DNA from: Lucinisca nassula
Taxonomy: Eukaryota; Mollusca; Bivalvia; Lucinida; Lucinidae
Reading direction: 5' to 3'
NCBI GenBank assembly: GCA_963580285.1
Contig: OY757011.1
Coordinates: 158,196,981 to 158,260,980 of the forward strand
Length of the DNA: 64,000 bases
Positions 21,054 to 31,661 of this stretch are shown here, piece after piece. Made by a program: the position numbers and the translations under genes. The first letter of the stretch is position 1, and each line of letters begins with the position of its first letter. Under the pieces are notes generated by a model that was not told where the DNA came from, searched no databases, and saw only the letters and a list, made by a program, of their open reading frames with translations.

Positions 21054-22110
21054 ACAGTGGAACCTTGATGGCTCTAACACCGATGGCTTATTTACTATCA
21101 CTGTTTCAAACTCATTCTTTAGTCGCTATGAATTTCCTATAACTGTAGATATTAATGTGTTTGATTCCATTTAGGGAGAGTTATCATGTTTTATCTTGAA
21201 AATGTATATTATGTGCACTCTTAGAATCAACTCAATGAGGCGATTCGATACTAAAGAGTACACACAACATACTTTTTGTCGCGCCTGCTTTAATAATGGC
21301 ACAATATAGGAGTCTGGTTTTTCATCTGTCTTCGTTCATCAAGCTGTCAACATTTACGACTATCCTACCTTTCACCCAAATGTAAGAGTCCATTTCTCAA
21401 GGCAAGGCATAGCCTTCGGTGGAATTCTTGTTTTAAATGGAAGCTAAAAAAAAAAATATTCCTGTTACGCTTCCTGACCTGGGGTTGTGATCAAATCTCT
21501 GTGACTCAAAATACCTCTCTATGGTCATAGCAACAGATAAGGTAAGTATTCTGTGATAACTGAAGGATAGCTTTTGTCATTTCTCCATAAAAATCTATGT
21601 TGTGGGTGGTCATTAGAACCGCCTTGCCGGGGCAGTTCAAATGAATACCCACAACATATGTTTATATAAAGAAATAAGGAAACTATCCTTTAATTATCAC
21701 AAAATACTTATCATAAATATTTTCTGGTAATTGAAGGTTAGTTTGTGTCAATTCTCCATTAAAAATCTATGTTGTGGGTATTCAGTAGAACTGCCTTGCC
21801 GAGGCGGTTCTAATGAGTACCCACAACATAGGTTTATATAAAGAAAAAGGAAACTATCCTTTAATTATCACAAAATACTTATCATAAGTATTTTGTGGTA
21901 ATTGAAGGTTAGTTTTTGTCAATTCTCCATTAAACACCTACGTTCTGGGTATTCATTAGAACTGCCTTGCCGAGGCGGTTCTAATGAGTACCCACAACAT
22001 AGGTTTATATAAAGAAATAAGGAAACTATCCTTTAATTATCACAAAATACTTATCTTATCTGTTGTTATGTATGATTCCGAAGGTGTTTGAGCCATTGAA
22101 GTTTAACTGT
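21054..22110 (+). repeat. MITE family M with its hairpin core triplicated
   Basis: Termini ACAGTGGAACCTTGATGGCT (21054) and GTTTGAGCCATTGAAGTTTAACTGT (ends 22110) are inverted repeats. The inner part, 21541-22060, holds three direct copies of a roughly 171 bp unit, each with the hairpin GAACTGCCTTGCCGAGGCGG inside CTAATGAGTACCCACAACAT. The related copy at 57566-57914 has a single hairpin. The element ends 40 bases before GBF1 exon e. Confidence 0.75.
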
Positions 22111-22150
22111 ATTTCTGTGTTGAAACAGGATTTTTATACCACAATTTCAG

Positions 22151-22427
22151 AATGCTTTCCCAGTGGCTGGTCTGTTCTCCACCCACCTCTTGTCTCTTGA
22201 TGCTTTGCTCACTGTCGTTGACAGTATAGAACAACATTGTCACAGTAGAATACTCAACACCCCTAAGTTGGAACCAGAGGTCAAGGTTGAGGCTAAGGAC
22301 CAAGATCAGTCCCCTGAGGGGGTGGGGCAGGCCCAGGAGGGAGAGGCCTGGGATAAGCTGATAGGACCACCGACCACAGGGTTTGGAATGGCTCAGAGGA
22401 TTCTACAAAGCAAAGAGCAGTCACCAG
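22151..22427 (+). CDS. GBF1: GBF1 exon e: end of HUS and HUS-Sec7 linker
   Basis: Acceptor TACCACAATTTCAG, donor CAG|gtaaca, phase 0 in, 1 out. It encodes [20 protein letters not shown], then [15 protein letters not shown] (vertebrate: [22 protein letters not shown]), then a charged, Pro/Gln-rich linker ([19 protein letters not shown] ...) that shows no similarity to the vertebrate linker, as expected for this variable region. Confidence 0.96.
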
Positions 22428-22461
22428 GTAACAGTTATAGGAAGGGAAAATACTGGATTTT

Positions 22462-22690
22462 AACCCATTTAGAATCAGAAACCCCAAAACGGGTATTGGG
22501 CAAACAGTGCAGGCCCAGATCAGAAGCCGCAGAATGCGGCGTCTGATCAGGACCTACACTCTTTGCAAAACGTTCAGCCATTTTCCAAATTAATTTTGAA
22601 GAAAACACAACCCGACATCCTTAAATTTTGAAATGGACTCCTGCTATATATATGGAGGAAGATTCCATTTGCTACAAAAAGGGTTGATTC
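22462..22690 (-). repeat. MITE family B, inverted
   Basis: Plus strand: AACCCATTTAGAATCAGAAAC, CCCAAAACGGGTATTGG, the core GCAAACAGTGCAGGCCCAG with GCGGCGTCTGATCAGG, ending CATTTGCTACAAAAAGGGTT. Confidence 0.7.
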
Positions 22691-22865
22691 AGATGTTTCT
22701 TGTTATGTTTCTTCTCTGTACTGAAGAGAATTAGTGTCCATAGGAAATACTCTTTTTAAAGGTGAATTTAGAGTTTCTCTGATCTGGGAGTCTTTGACAC
22801 ACAGCCTGAAATTGCCATGCACATCTTTCTAAAGATTTTTTCAATCCATTGTTATGGTCTCTATG

Positions 22866-22995
22866 CATATGCCCCAGTCGGTAAGAGTGCTAAGGTCTGT
22901 CACTGCGGTGGATTTGAGCCCTACTCGGGTCACACGTGAGAGACCAAGTTCTGCAGCAAAAGGGTAGGTGTTTTTCTTTGGGTTCTCTTGAGAAC
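22866..22995 (+). mobile_element. SINE-D fragment
   Basis: CCCCAGTCGGTAAGAGTGC (A-box-like), GGTGGATTTGAGCCCTAC (B-box-like), then CGGGTCACACGTGAGAGACC and AAGTTCTGCAGC, the SINE-D body seen in full at 40578-40792. Confidence 0.55.
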
Positions 22996-22999
22996 TTGA

Positions 23000-23515
23000 T
23001 GTAATTCTCCTAAATTATTAATAAATTTGTTTCAAGATCCACATGGCATTTTCTGCCTGTTCAGCAGAGCCGAAATTCGGCCCCATTCAGCCTAAATTTT
23101 TCCCAATTTCACCAAATTTTTCCACCCAAAAATGAAGAAATAAAAGCCACAACAAAAGGAACAGAGAAAACAATACTTAACATCAAAGGTTAACATGAAA
23201 ATTCACCACAGTGAAGCTACATCTATATTGCACTGCTTAGCTATAAAATTCATAAGACTATCATGAGCAACATTCATAGTTCTGGCATTTCTCCGATGAA
23301 ATTGTATTCCCTATTTTGGTATTTTGTCGGTAATTTTTTCCCAATTTTGCCCAGGGGCCTTTTCCCAAAATACCTGAATAAAGCCCTGATCCAGCAAGGG
23401 ATCCAAAAGGTGAAAACAAAATGGCAAACAGTGTAGGCCCTGATTAGAATGTAGGAGCAGTCTGATCTGGGTCTGCACTGTTTGCTAAGGTCTATCTGTC
23501 CCATATTTAAGTATA
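23000..23515 (-). repeat. MITE family D, inverted, interrupted by about 350 bp
   Basis: TAATTCTCCTAAATTATTAAT and AATTTGTTTCAAGATCCA at 23002-23042, then unrelated sequence, and the family resumes GATCCAAAAGGTG at about 23400, with the core CAAACAGTGTAGGCC and the end GGTCTATCTGTCCCATATTT. The interruption (about 23043-23395) is a separate insertion that I could not classify. Confidence 0.55.
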
Positions 23516-23637
23516 TCTGCGTTAAGAGTTTAGGACTGAAGACATTTTTTTTGCATATCATGTTTCATTTGGCCTTGACCTTGTTTCTATTCCTTTTATT
23601 CCATTACTGTGGACATGACATTTTTAGTGCCATTTTT

Positions 23638-25925
23638 AGCTCACCTGAGCCTTTAGGCTCATAGGTGAGCTTATAGTATAGCCATGGTCCGTCGTCCGTC
23701 CGTCCGTCCACCATTTTCAAAGATCTTCTTCTCCTATACTGCAGGGCCAATCAAAGCCAAATTTCATATGGAGCCTCAGTGGGATGGGGGAACGAAAGTT
23801 TGTTCGCGGGGTCTGGATCACATGACCAAGATGGCCGCCATGCCCATATATGGTAAAAAGCCTTCAAAAATCTTCTTCTCCAGAACCATAAGGCCAGTGG
23901 CTTTGAAACTTGGCATGTAGCATATGGTACTCAGGCCCATCATAGTTTGTACAAATGGTGACCCCGAGTTGACCTTGACCTATTTTACAGCAATGTCAAA
24001 TTTGCCGACTTCGGCTTTTGCATGGGAAAAAGTGAAAATAATGGATTTTTAGGAAACCATTGAAGACACTGTCACCAAAATTAGTAGATAAGGTAAAGTA
24101 GCTGAATACATGAAGATCTATGTGTAAGAAAGGTCAAGGTCATTAATTGACCTTAGACCAAGGTCACGCAGGTTCCATATTTCAAACATTTTTTCTCAGA
24201 AACTACTGAGCCAATTGAAGTGAAATTCAATTAGGAGCCTTTGGGAGTTGAACAAATTAAAAGCTGCCAATATGGTCTAGATCACATGACCAAGATGGCC
24301 ACCACGCCCATATATGGTAAAAACACTTCGAAATTCTTCTTCTCAAGAACCGTAAGGCCAATGGCCTTGAAACTTGGCATGTAGCATATGGTACTCGGGC
24401 CTATCATAATTTGTTCAAATGGTGACCCTGGGTTGAACTTGACCTATTTTACAGTAATGTCAAATATGCTGACTTAGGCTTTTGCATAGGAAAAAGTGAA
24501 AATAATGGATTTTTAGCTCACCTGAGCCTTTAGGCTCATAGGTGAGCTTATAGTATAGCCATGGTCCGTCGTCCGTCCATCCGTCCGTCCACCATTTTCA
24601 AAGATCTTCTTCTCCTATACTGCAGGGCCAATCAAAGCCAAATTTCATATGGAGCCTCAGTGGGATGGGGGAACGAAAGTTTGTTCGCGGGGTCTGGATC
24701 ACATGACCAAGATGGCCGCCATGCCCATATATGGTAAAAAGCCTTCAAAAATCTTCTTCTCCAGAACCATAAGGCCAGTGGCCTTGAAACTTGGCATGTA
24801 GCATATGGTACTCAGGCCCATCATGGTTTGTACAAATGGTGACCCTGGGTTGACCTTGACCTATTTTACAGCAATGTCAAATTTGCCGACTTAGGCTTTT
24901 GCATGGGGCAAAGTGAAAATTATGGATTTATAGGAAACCATTGAAGACAGTGTCACCAAAATTTGTAGATCAGGTAAAGTAACTGAATACATGAAGATCT
25001 ATGGGTGATAAAGGTCAAGTTCATTCATTGGCCTTAGACCCAAGATGGCCGCCATGCCCATATATGGTAAAAAGCCTTCAAAAATCTTCTTCTCCAGAAC
25101 CATAACGCCAGTGGCCTTGAAACTTGGCATGTAGCATATGGTACTCGGGCCCATCATGGTTTGTACAACTGGTGACCCTGGGTTGACCTTGACCTATTTT
25201 ACAGCAATGTCAAATTTGCCGACTTAGGCTTTTGCATGGGGCAAAGTGAAAATAATGGATTTATAGGAAACCATTGAAGACAGTGTCACCAAAATTTGTA
25301 GATCAGGTAAAGTAACTGAATACATGAAGATCTATGGGTGAGAAAGGTCAAGGTCATTCATTGGCCTTAGACCAAGGTCATTCAGGATCCATATTTCAGA
25401 TATTTTTTTCTCCAAAACTGCTGAGCCAATTTAAGTGAAATTTAATATGGAGCCTTTGTGAGTTGAACAAATGAAAAAATGCCAATACGGTCTAGATCAC
25501 ATGACCAAGATGAAAAGTTGTCAATATGGTCTAGGTCACATGACCAAGATAGCCACCACGACTATATATTTATATATTTTTCTTATAACTATTTGATTTT
25601 GTGCAGAGTTTAATAAAAATAAATAAATAAAGGCTGTTTATAGTTTTAAGCGTCGGTTGTTATTGTTTTTTTTTTATTATTTTCTACTTGAAAATAGACA
25701 AAAAGGGGACCAGTCTGAAGCATAGGCACCGAGGTTATAAAACTTTTTTCACGCTCAACTCACTTCAGCATGAAATTTACCCTGCTCATAAGTTTTAAAA
25801 TGCCAACAAATATTGAGATGGCATTTTAAATTTATGAGCAGGGTAAATGACATTTTCTGCTGATCTAAGTAGGAAAATTGTCACCAGACAGGTGAGCGGT
25901 TCAGGACCACTGGTCCTCTGGTTTT
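23638..25925 (+). mobile_element. Helentron-like element(s) H3: 877 bp tandem duplication
   Basis: The 5' hairpin AGCTCACCT-GAGCC-TTTA-GGCTC-AGGTGAGCT occurs at 23638 and again at 24515, 877 bases apart, each followed by GTCCGTCGTCCGTCC and near-identical sequence. Units include AAGATGGCCGCCATGCCC, GCCTTGAAACTTGGCATGTA and CCTGGGTTGACCTTGACC; a third partial unit starts at about 25040. The probable 3' end is the hairpin GGACCACTGGTCC followed by TCTGGTTTT at about 25900-25923. 25600-25880 is unrelated and may be a later insertion. Confidence 0.65.
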
Positions 25926-25929
25926 TTCT

Positions 25930-26150
25930 ACTGCTCTTAACACATTTTGTACTGGATACTTGCAAATGGTGCAGGCCCAGATCTGATGCAGCAGGAGGTG
26001 GTGTCTGATCAGGGCATAAACTGTTTGCAAAAAGTTCAGCCATTTTCCAAATAGACTTTCAAGTTAACATAACCTGTAACCCCCTCCCCCTAATTTAGAA
26101 ATGGACACCTGCTGAATATAAGGAGGAAAATTCCATTTGGTACAAATTTG
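25930..26150 (-). repeat. MITE family B, inverted, diverged
   Basis: AACACATTTTGTACTGGATAC, GCAAATGGTGCAGGCCC, GGTGTCTGATCAGGGC, and the right part ACCTGCTGAATATAAGGAGG and CATTTGGTACAAATTTG keep the family order. It ends about 20 bases before the acceptor tract of GBF1 exon f. Confidence 0.6.
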
Positions 26151-26183
26151 AATGAGCTGTAGGTGATATTGATATTTTGTCAG

Positions 26184-26308
26184 AGCCCAACAAACCAGTC
26201 AAAGTGCTGTATGCTCGTAAAGGACCACAGATCAAACCTAACAGGATGAAAGTTACTGGAGAAGTACCTTCTAATGAAGAACTATTGGCTATCAAACAGA
26301 AGAAAAGG
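26184..26308 (+). CDS. GBF1: GBF1 exon f: linker entering the Sec7 domain
   Basis: Found by reading, as its open frame is short. Acceptor TTGATATTTTGTCAG, donor AGG|gtaggt, 125 bases, phase 1 in and 0 out, fitting both neighbours. It encodes EPNKPVKVLYARKGPQIKPN and RMKVTGEVPSNEELLAIKQK KR. The ending ELLAIKQKKR corresponds to vertebrate ELIEIKNKKK, just before the first Sec7 helix. No stop codon and correct phases support it strongly. Confidence 0.93.
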
Positions 26309-27079
26309 GTAGGTATAATTAACCCTTAAAATGCCAAGAAAAACTGCTTTTGAAAATGTCACTTGTTTATGCTGTCTGCTGTTTTTTCTTGCCAACTTTT
26401 CAAACATTTTTTAGCGTACAAGCAGAACCTGATCAGACTGCTCCTCTCTGAGCAGAGGAAATTGGTTGAAGAAAACGCAAAGAAAGACTTACTGAAATCT
26501 TCTCCTTAGGAGCAAATTCTTTCCTTTAAGAGTGACCCCTATTGACATGGGAGACAAAACTACTTTTGAAGGAGTTGCCTCCCCTGAAGGTGTTTCCATT
26601 CCCCTTAAGCTAAATGCATCTAGAGAAGGTTCTGATAAGAACAAACAGGCTGATCTGATGTGCTGTGTCTGGTTGCCCTTGTAGAAAAGTACATTTTATC
26701 ATATGACATCAGTGTTATTTAGTGCAAAAAGTTGTGTTATAAAAATTATATGACCACTGGTGTAAAAACACATGGTTACTTTTGTGTAATGTCATTGTCA
26801 TGACACTGTCCTTGACAACTGATTTATATTGGAATTCTTTTTAACTTCTTCAGCAGTAAAATTCAACAATGATCTGGCGCACATCAAAACCTACATGAAG
26901 ACGTTTGACCTTCAAATACCCGGATCAATCTCACTAAGATGAAATGTCGTGTATCACTCTTCAGTAGCCCGCAGGTTATAGAAGGAACATGCAATCAGCG
27001 AAGGCTCTAATCTGACTGCATGAATGCGCAGGCTGATCTGAGTTTGAGCTGGTTGCATAAGCCTTAACATAGGTTTTGT

Positions 27080-27312
27080 TTAACCCATTTAGTACCGGAA
27101 ACCCCAAAACGGGTATTTGGCTAACAGTGCAGGCCCTGATCAGGATGCCGTAGAATGATATTCTGCAGCGTCTGATCATTCTGTGGCGTCTGATCAGGGC
27201 CCTCACTGTTTGAAAAAAGTTCAGCCATTTTCCTAATAAGTTCTGAAGAAAACACAACCTGACACGCCTAAATTTTGAAATGTACTCCTGCCATTTGGTA
27301 CAAAAAGGGTTT
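27080..27312 (-). repeat. MITE family B, inverted
   Basis: AACCCATTTAGTACCGGAAAC, CCCCAAAACGGGTATTTGG, core GCAGGCCCTGATCAGGATGCC with duplicated inner arm (GCGTCTGATCATTCTGTGGC), and the end CCATTTGGTACAAAAAGGGTT. Confidence 0.75.
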
Positions 27313-27379
27313 AAATCATAATATAAACAGAATCAACACTTATTAAACTTGCTGGAGGCTTGTATCATAAATTTCATGT

Positions 27380-27512
27380 TAACCCTTGGGCGGCAGGGCT
27401 TGAGATGTCATTTCATCTCGATGTCGGGTGAAAGTCCCACAAAATTGGAAGCAACGTCTCCAAAATGACCTATATAGCACTGGCGGGGACGTTAAACATC
27501 AAATCAAACAAA
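27380..27512 (+). mobile_element. SINE-A 3' fragment
   Basis: Starts at GGGCGGCAGGGCTTGAGATG and runs to the tail CATCAAATCAAACAAATC. The 5' half is missing, as expected for 5' truncation during retrotransposition or for later deletion. Confidence 0.8.
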
Positions 27513-27518
27513 TCATGT

Positions 27519-27932
27519 TAACCCATTGTATGCAGGAAACCCATAAATGGGTACCTTGGCGAACAATGCAGGCCCAGATCAGACGCCGCAGAACGCGGCG
27601 TCTGATCTGGGCCTGCACTTTTTGCTAACAAGTGAGTGAGTGAGTTTTTGAGTTTTACATCCCACCAACAGCTAAGGTCATACGGAGACGGTACCTCGGT
27701 TTAAAGACTCATCCGAAAGTCTGGAGAAGCTCGGGATCGATCCTGCGATCCCTGGTTTACAAGGCGAGTAGCGTAACCACTCCACCACTACGGAGGCTTC
27801 TATTATTGGCTAACAAAATTTTCTGTCAAAAATAGAATAAAAACGAAAAAATAGGCCTGACATCCCTTATATGACAAATGGACTTGTCCAACATATAACA
27901 ATGGAAGAGTCCACTAGTGTACAATGGGTTAA
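27519..27932 (+). repeat. MITE family J split by a SINE-C
   Basis: TTAACCCATTGTATGCAGG left end, palindromic core, TTTTTGCTAACAA, then the SINE-C, then GGCTAACAAAATTTTCTGTC, ending GTGTACAATGGGTTAA. The 8-mer GCTAACAA occurs at both sides of the SINE-C and is its probable target duplication. Confidence 0.8.
27627..27805 (-). mobile_element. SINE-C nested in MITE J
   Basis: Plus strand begins GTGAGTGAGTGAG (reverse of the ACTC tail), then TTTTACATCCCACCAACAGC, and ends CTACGGAGGCTTC. The tRNA-like B box GGATCGATCCTGCG and the A-box region are present on the minus strand. Confidence 0.8.
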
Positions 27933-27990
27933 TTTACCACTAATTAAGATCCTCTTTTTCTCTCACAGTATAGCTCCTTTTATGTTGCAG

Positions 27991-28193
27991 ATCTATCACA
28001 CTGGTACAGAGTACTTCAACACAAAACCTGCTAAAGGGGTCACCTACCTGCAGGAACAGGGGCTGTTATCTGATCCCTTGGACCCAGGACAAATAATTAC
28101 CTTCATCAAGGAGAACCCTAAATTGGACAAGAAAATGATTGGTGAATATATCACAAAAAGAGGCAACAGTGTGGTTCTTGAGGCTTTTGTAAA
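27991..28193 (+). CDS. GBF1: GBF1 exon g: Sec7 domain, first helices
   Basis: Acceptor TTTTATGTTGCAG, donor AAA|gtaagc, phase 0 in, 2 out. It encodes IYHTGTEYFNTKPAKGVTYL, QEQGLLSDPLDPGQIITFI and KENPKLDKKMIGEYITKR ... EAFVK, matching vertebrate FNQKPKKGIQFLQEKGLL and ENPRLDKKMIGEFVSDR. These are the N-terminal helices of the Arf exchange domain. Confidence 0.97.
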
Positions 28194-28244
28194 GTAAGCA
28201 TTTTTTTCTGTTCATTACATGTAGTTGGCGTTTCTTGTGTAATA

Positions 28245-28425
28245 AAGTGTCAGCCTCGCTCAGGCTACATGTGAGATGCTAAGTTCTGCAACAGAAGGTC
28301 AGGTTTTTTTTACCTCCAGGTACTCTGATTAACAATCAGCTCAAAATAAGTGAATAATCTTGAAAGAGTTTTTAAACCAACCCCCCCCCCCACCCCCAAC
28401 CCCCCCCCCCCACCCCCCCAAAAAA
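28245..28425 (+). mobile_element. SINE-D fragment followed by a C-rich tract
   Basis: GTCAGCCTCGCTCAGGC, ACATGTGAGATGCTAAGTTC, ATTAACAATCAGCTC, AGTGAATAATCTTGAAAGAG is the SINE-D body and tail without its tRNA head. 28380-28420 is an almost pure poly(C) run. Confidence 0.6.
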
Positions 28426-28448
28426 AATTGAATTGTCAGCTCTTAACC

Positions 28449-28680
28449 AGGGGCCATTTGTTCAAAATTAACAACACCATTAGTTAACACATCATTAAAA
28501 CTTTTGATTAATTATGGCACATACTCTGAATTTTTTGCTGAAAAAAAAGTGGGTTGCAAAGCTACTTTCATTTTCCAGCAAAATACCAGAGTATTAGATA
28601 TTGAATTTGCAAGAACAGTTAACAATTTGACCACTAACGAGCTTTTTAAGCTATCAATGCTTTGAACACTGACCATTGGG
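28449..28680 (+). repeat. MITE family E
   Basis: GGGGCCATTTGTTCAAAAT at the left, GCTTTGAACACTGACC at the right, with TTTTTTGCTGAAAAAAAAGTG and TTTTCCAGCAAAATACCAG in between. Confidence 0.6.
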
Positions 28681-28709
28681 TAACAGCTTTGATTCTGACA
28701 AAGTGTACA

Positions 28710-28935
28710 TCCCGTAATAATCTTAAGTTTTGGGACAGATAGGCCTAAGTAAACAGTGCAGACCGAGATCAGACTGCTCCTGAATGAGCAGTCTGATCAG
28801 GGTCTCCACTGTTTGACATTCCGTCTGGACATTTTAGACTCTTTGCTTAAATATGAAACAAATTTGTTTGAATTTTAGGAGAATTACAGAAAGTCCTCAA
28901 GGTGTCCAAATTTTTAGGATTTTTACAGTACATTC
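28710..28935 (+). repeat. MITE family D
   Basis: TTTTGGGACAGATAGGCC, core GTGCAGACCGAGATCAGAC with GAGCAGTCTGATCAGGG, GACATTCCGTCTGGAC, and AATTTTTAGGATTTTTACAG at the end. Confidence 0.75.
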
Positions 28936-29394
28936 TGATCATTAGGGTCCAGTTGTTAAAGCTCAAGAATATGTTACATTAAAACTTCAGTCAGTCATTC
29001 AGTTTGTCAGAAATCTCATATTTTTCCTAAAAAGAATGCCAGTAGCTACTTGCATGTTTTTTTTTTCAGAAAAAAAATCACTGCATTAGATACTGTACTA
29101 TAAAAGTTTGCTATCAAAACCAGCAAAAATTATTATAGACTCATTCTGCCTTTATAAAGCATATTTAAAACTTTCAGCTTTTCTTTCTTTTTTAACGCCC
29201 AGTATCCACTGGTATTGGATTGTTCAGAAATGGTCTTAAAGACCTCTTTTGAAAAGTCCCAAAAGTGGTCTTATTATAAAAATTTCGCTTTACACGTGCA
29301 GTTAATGTTTTAACCACTATGTAAAGGGTTTTGTTTAGATATGAAGGGTTTGGACAACATGGCTCAGATATTGTATTAGAATAAGTAAGGTCAG
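28936..29394. other. intron sequence, fragments only
   Basis: A partial family E interior (29050-29110) and a family G-like stretch at 29215-29290 (GGTCTTAAAGACCTC, AAGTGGTCTTATTATAA). No exon. Confidence 0.45.
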
Positions 29395-29697
29395 TTTGTT
29401 TGTTTTGTTTGATTTGAGGTTTAATGTCCTTGTCAACTCTGTATAGGTCATTTTGGAGACGTTGCTTCCAATTTTGTGAGACTTTTACCTGACATTGAGA
29501 TGAAACGACATGTCAAGCCCTGTCGCCCAATGAAACAAATAGGGTCTACATGCACGAACGGTCCGACCCGCACTGCTTTGCCTGGGCAGGCTTAGATCCT
29601 CTAACTGGTTTACCAGTATTTCTGTGCAGTTGGTTTCAGCTCTGTGTGGAAGCATCATGCAGCCCATCTATTTCTTCAAGCCCGATGGGTGGGAGCC
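29395..29697 (-). mobile_element. SINE-A copy
   Basis: Plus-strand TTTGTTTGTTTTGTTTGATT to GCCCGATGGGTGGGAGCC; full length. Confidence 0.88.
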
Positions 29698-29870
29698 GTC
29701 TGTTTGTTACACATACTTTTATTAAAATTTCATTGATCCTATAATATTAGAAGTCACTTGAAATCTGATGTTGGTTATCTGCAAAGTTGTGATATTTTTG
29801 TTTGTATTTATAAATCGTAGTGGTATTTTCTTACAGGCAGCACAATTTATATGTTCAATAAAATTTGCAG

Positions 29871-29994
29871 GTCATTCCATTTTGAAGACTTGCGAATAGA
29901 TGAAGCACTAAGAATATATCTTGAGGCATTCCGACTTCCTGGTGAAGCCCCAGTTATTTCTCTTGTTCTGGAACATTTTGCTGATCATTGGCAT
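29871..29994 (+). CDS. GBF1: GBF1 exon h: Sec7 catalytic glutamate
   Basis: Acceptor AAATTTGCAG, donor CAT|gtaagt, phase 2 in, 0 out. It encodes (K)[19 protein letters not shown] then [22 protein letters not shown]. The Glu in [10 protein letters not shown] is the glutamic finger that expels Mg-GDP from Arf; in human GBF1 it is E794, whose substitution kills activity. It is intact here, so the domain is expected to be catalytically competent. Confidence 0.98.
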
Positions 29995-30294
29995 GTAAGT
30001 AAAGTTTTGTAAACAAAACAAATTGCCCTTTTATAATGTTCTTCTGTCATTTAAAGCTTTAACCTTTAAAGGATACATGGAATGGGTGGAAGACCCAATA
30101 GTTTGGTACAGCCATTATTAATTTAAAGGGTGTAAGTCAAAGTTTGTATTTTAAATCAGTGATGTAGATGATTTGTTCTTAGGTATCTGATTTGGTTCAA
30201 CATAGCTTACTAATGTCTCAGGCTGATATGGGTTAGATAATCAGGGCCTGAAAATTCTTCAAAATTTCACTTTTCTTGCATGACCAAGGGCATA

Positions 30295-30582
30295 TTTGTT
30301 TGTTTGTTTGATTTGAGGTTTAACATGCCCTTCAACACTGTAAAGGTCAATTTGGAGACGTCGCTACTTTTACCTGACATTGAGATAAAATGACATATAA
30401 GCTCTGCCGCCAAATGAAACCAGTAAGGTTTATAAGCATGGACGGTCTGACTCGTACCACTTTGCCTGCGCAGGCTTAAATCCTTAAAGCGGTTTACCAG
30501 TACTTGGGTGCGGGTTGGTTTCAGCTCTGCGTGGAAACATCATGCAGCCCATCTATTTCTTCAAGCCCCGATGCACGGGGCC
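30295..30582 (-). mobile_element. SINE-A copy with 13 bp target duplication
   Basis: GACCAAGGGCATA at 30282-30294 and again at 30583-30595 brackets the element exactly. Plus-strand order is the reverse complement of the family. Confidence 0.92.
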
Positions 30583-30699
30583 GACCAAGGGCATAAGATT
30601 TTGATTAACTCAACAGGGACTAGACAAGCTGTTTACTCATCTGCCAGCATTAGGCACTTGCCATGATTAAGTGACATAAAAATCCTGTTTTAACTTTAG

Positions 30700-30785
30700 A
30701 AATAGTTGAATTTCAGTGGCTCAGATAGCTTAGGGACCTTGAAAATTGGTTTGAGATAAGGGCAGATTGAGCCACTGATGGTTAT
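30700..30785. repeat. fragment of MITE family M
   Basis: AGTTGAATTTCAGTGGCTCAG ... GATTGAGCCACTGATGG is closely related, inverted, to 57320-57405. Short and without the hairpin core. Confidence 0.5.
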
Positions 30786-30802
30786 TTATAATGGTAGCTC
30801 AG

Positions 30803-31112
30803 GAGGCAAGACCCATCCCATTTGGGCTTGAAGAAATAGATGGGCTGCGTGATGCTTCCACGCAGAGCTGAAACTGACCCGCACACGAGTACTGGTAAAC
30901 CGCTTAGAGGATCTAAGCCTGCCCAGGCAAAGCGGTGGGAGTCGGCCCTTCCATGCTTATAAACCCTATTGGTTTCATTGGTCGGCAGGGCTTGAGATGC
31001 CATTTCATCTCATTGTAGGATAAAAGTCCCACAAAATTGGAAGCAACGTCTCCAAAATGACCTTTACAGTGTTGATGGGGACGTTAAACCTAAAATCAAA
31101 CAAACAAATTGT
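30803..31112 (+). mobile_element. SINE-A copy
   Basis: Begins in CAAGACCCATCCCATTTGGG (degenerate head) and ends ACCTAAAATCAAACAAACAA. Confidence 0.85.
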
Positions 31113-31174
31113 GTAGACTCTTTAGAATCACAAAACATACCTTTCAGGATAAAATAAGAAAAACATCCCTATAT

Positions 31175-31397
31175 TACCATAACGATCCAAAGTATTGGGA
31201 CAGATAGGCCTGAGCAAACATTGAAGACCCAGATCAGACTGCTCTGCTGAAGGAGCAGTCTGATCAGGGTCTACACGGTTTGCCATTCTGTCTGCACATT
31301 TTAGACTCATTGCTGGATCGTGAAACAAATTTGTTAGAATTTTACGAGAATTACAGCACGTCTTGAAGGTGTCCAAATTGTTAGGATTTTACGGTAT
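31175..31397 (+). repeat. MITE family D
   Basis: CAAAGTATTGGGACAGATAGG, a clean palindromic core (ACCCAGATCAGACTGCTC / GAGCAGTCTGATCAGGGT), GCCATTCTGTCTGCAC, GTGAAACAAATTTGTTAG, ending TTGTTAGGATTTTACGGTA. Confidence 0.8.
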
Positions 31398-31502
31398 CCC
31401 AAATACATGGAAACATTCTGTAGGGATTTAGGAATGAGTAAATGAGTTGTAAGGTTTCGAGCTATTGAAGTTCCAACTGTATTTTCTATTATGTATTTTC
31501 AG

Positions 31503-31628
31503 AAATCAAATGGTGAGCCGTTCTTCAATGCGGATGCTGCATTTACTCTGGCCTACGCTGTGATCATGTTGAATGTGGATCAACATAACCATAATGTCAA
31601 GAAACAAAATATACCAATGACAGTCGAG
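31503..31628 (+). CDS. GBF1: GBF1 exon i: Sec7 domain, Arf-binding groove
   Basis: Acceptor TATTATGTATTTTCAG, donor GAG|gtaaat, 42 codons, phase 0 both sides. It encodes KSNGEPFFNADAAFTLAYAV, IMLNVDQHNHNVKKQNIPMT, VE. This is Sec7 motif 2. The Tyr and Met of LAYAVIML align with human Y828 and M832, residues linked to brefeldin A sensitivity. Confidence 0.98.
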
Positions 31629-31661
31629 GTAAATACCAGTTACTCAAACCATTATTAGCTT

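Larger units (their letters stand above)
26309..27990. other. intron with several repeats (see nested entries)
   Basis: 26480-26620 is family F (AAAGAAAGACTTACTG ... CTTCTCCTTAGGAGCAAATTC, CCCCTTAAGC end). The remaining 26640-27075 stretch has a diverged palindromic core (GCGCAGGCTGATCTGAG) but no clear family ends. Confidence 0.5.

Noticed and set aside
11508..25925. coding potential of the long frames within H1-H3
   Set aside because: Frames shift or stop from one tandem unit to the next and give no consistent protein.
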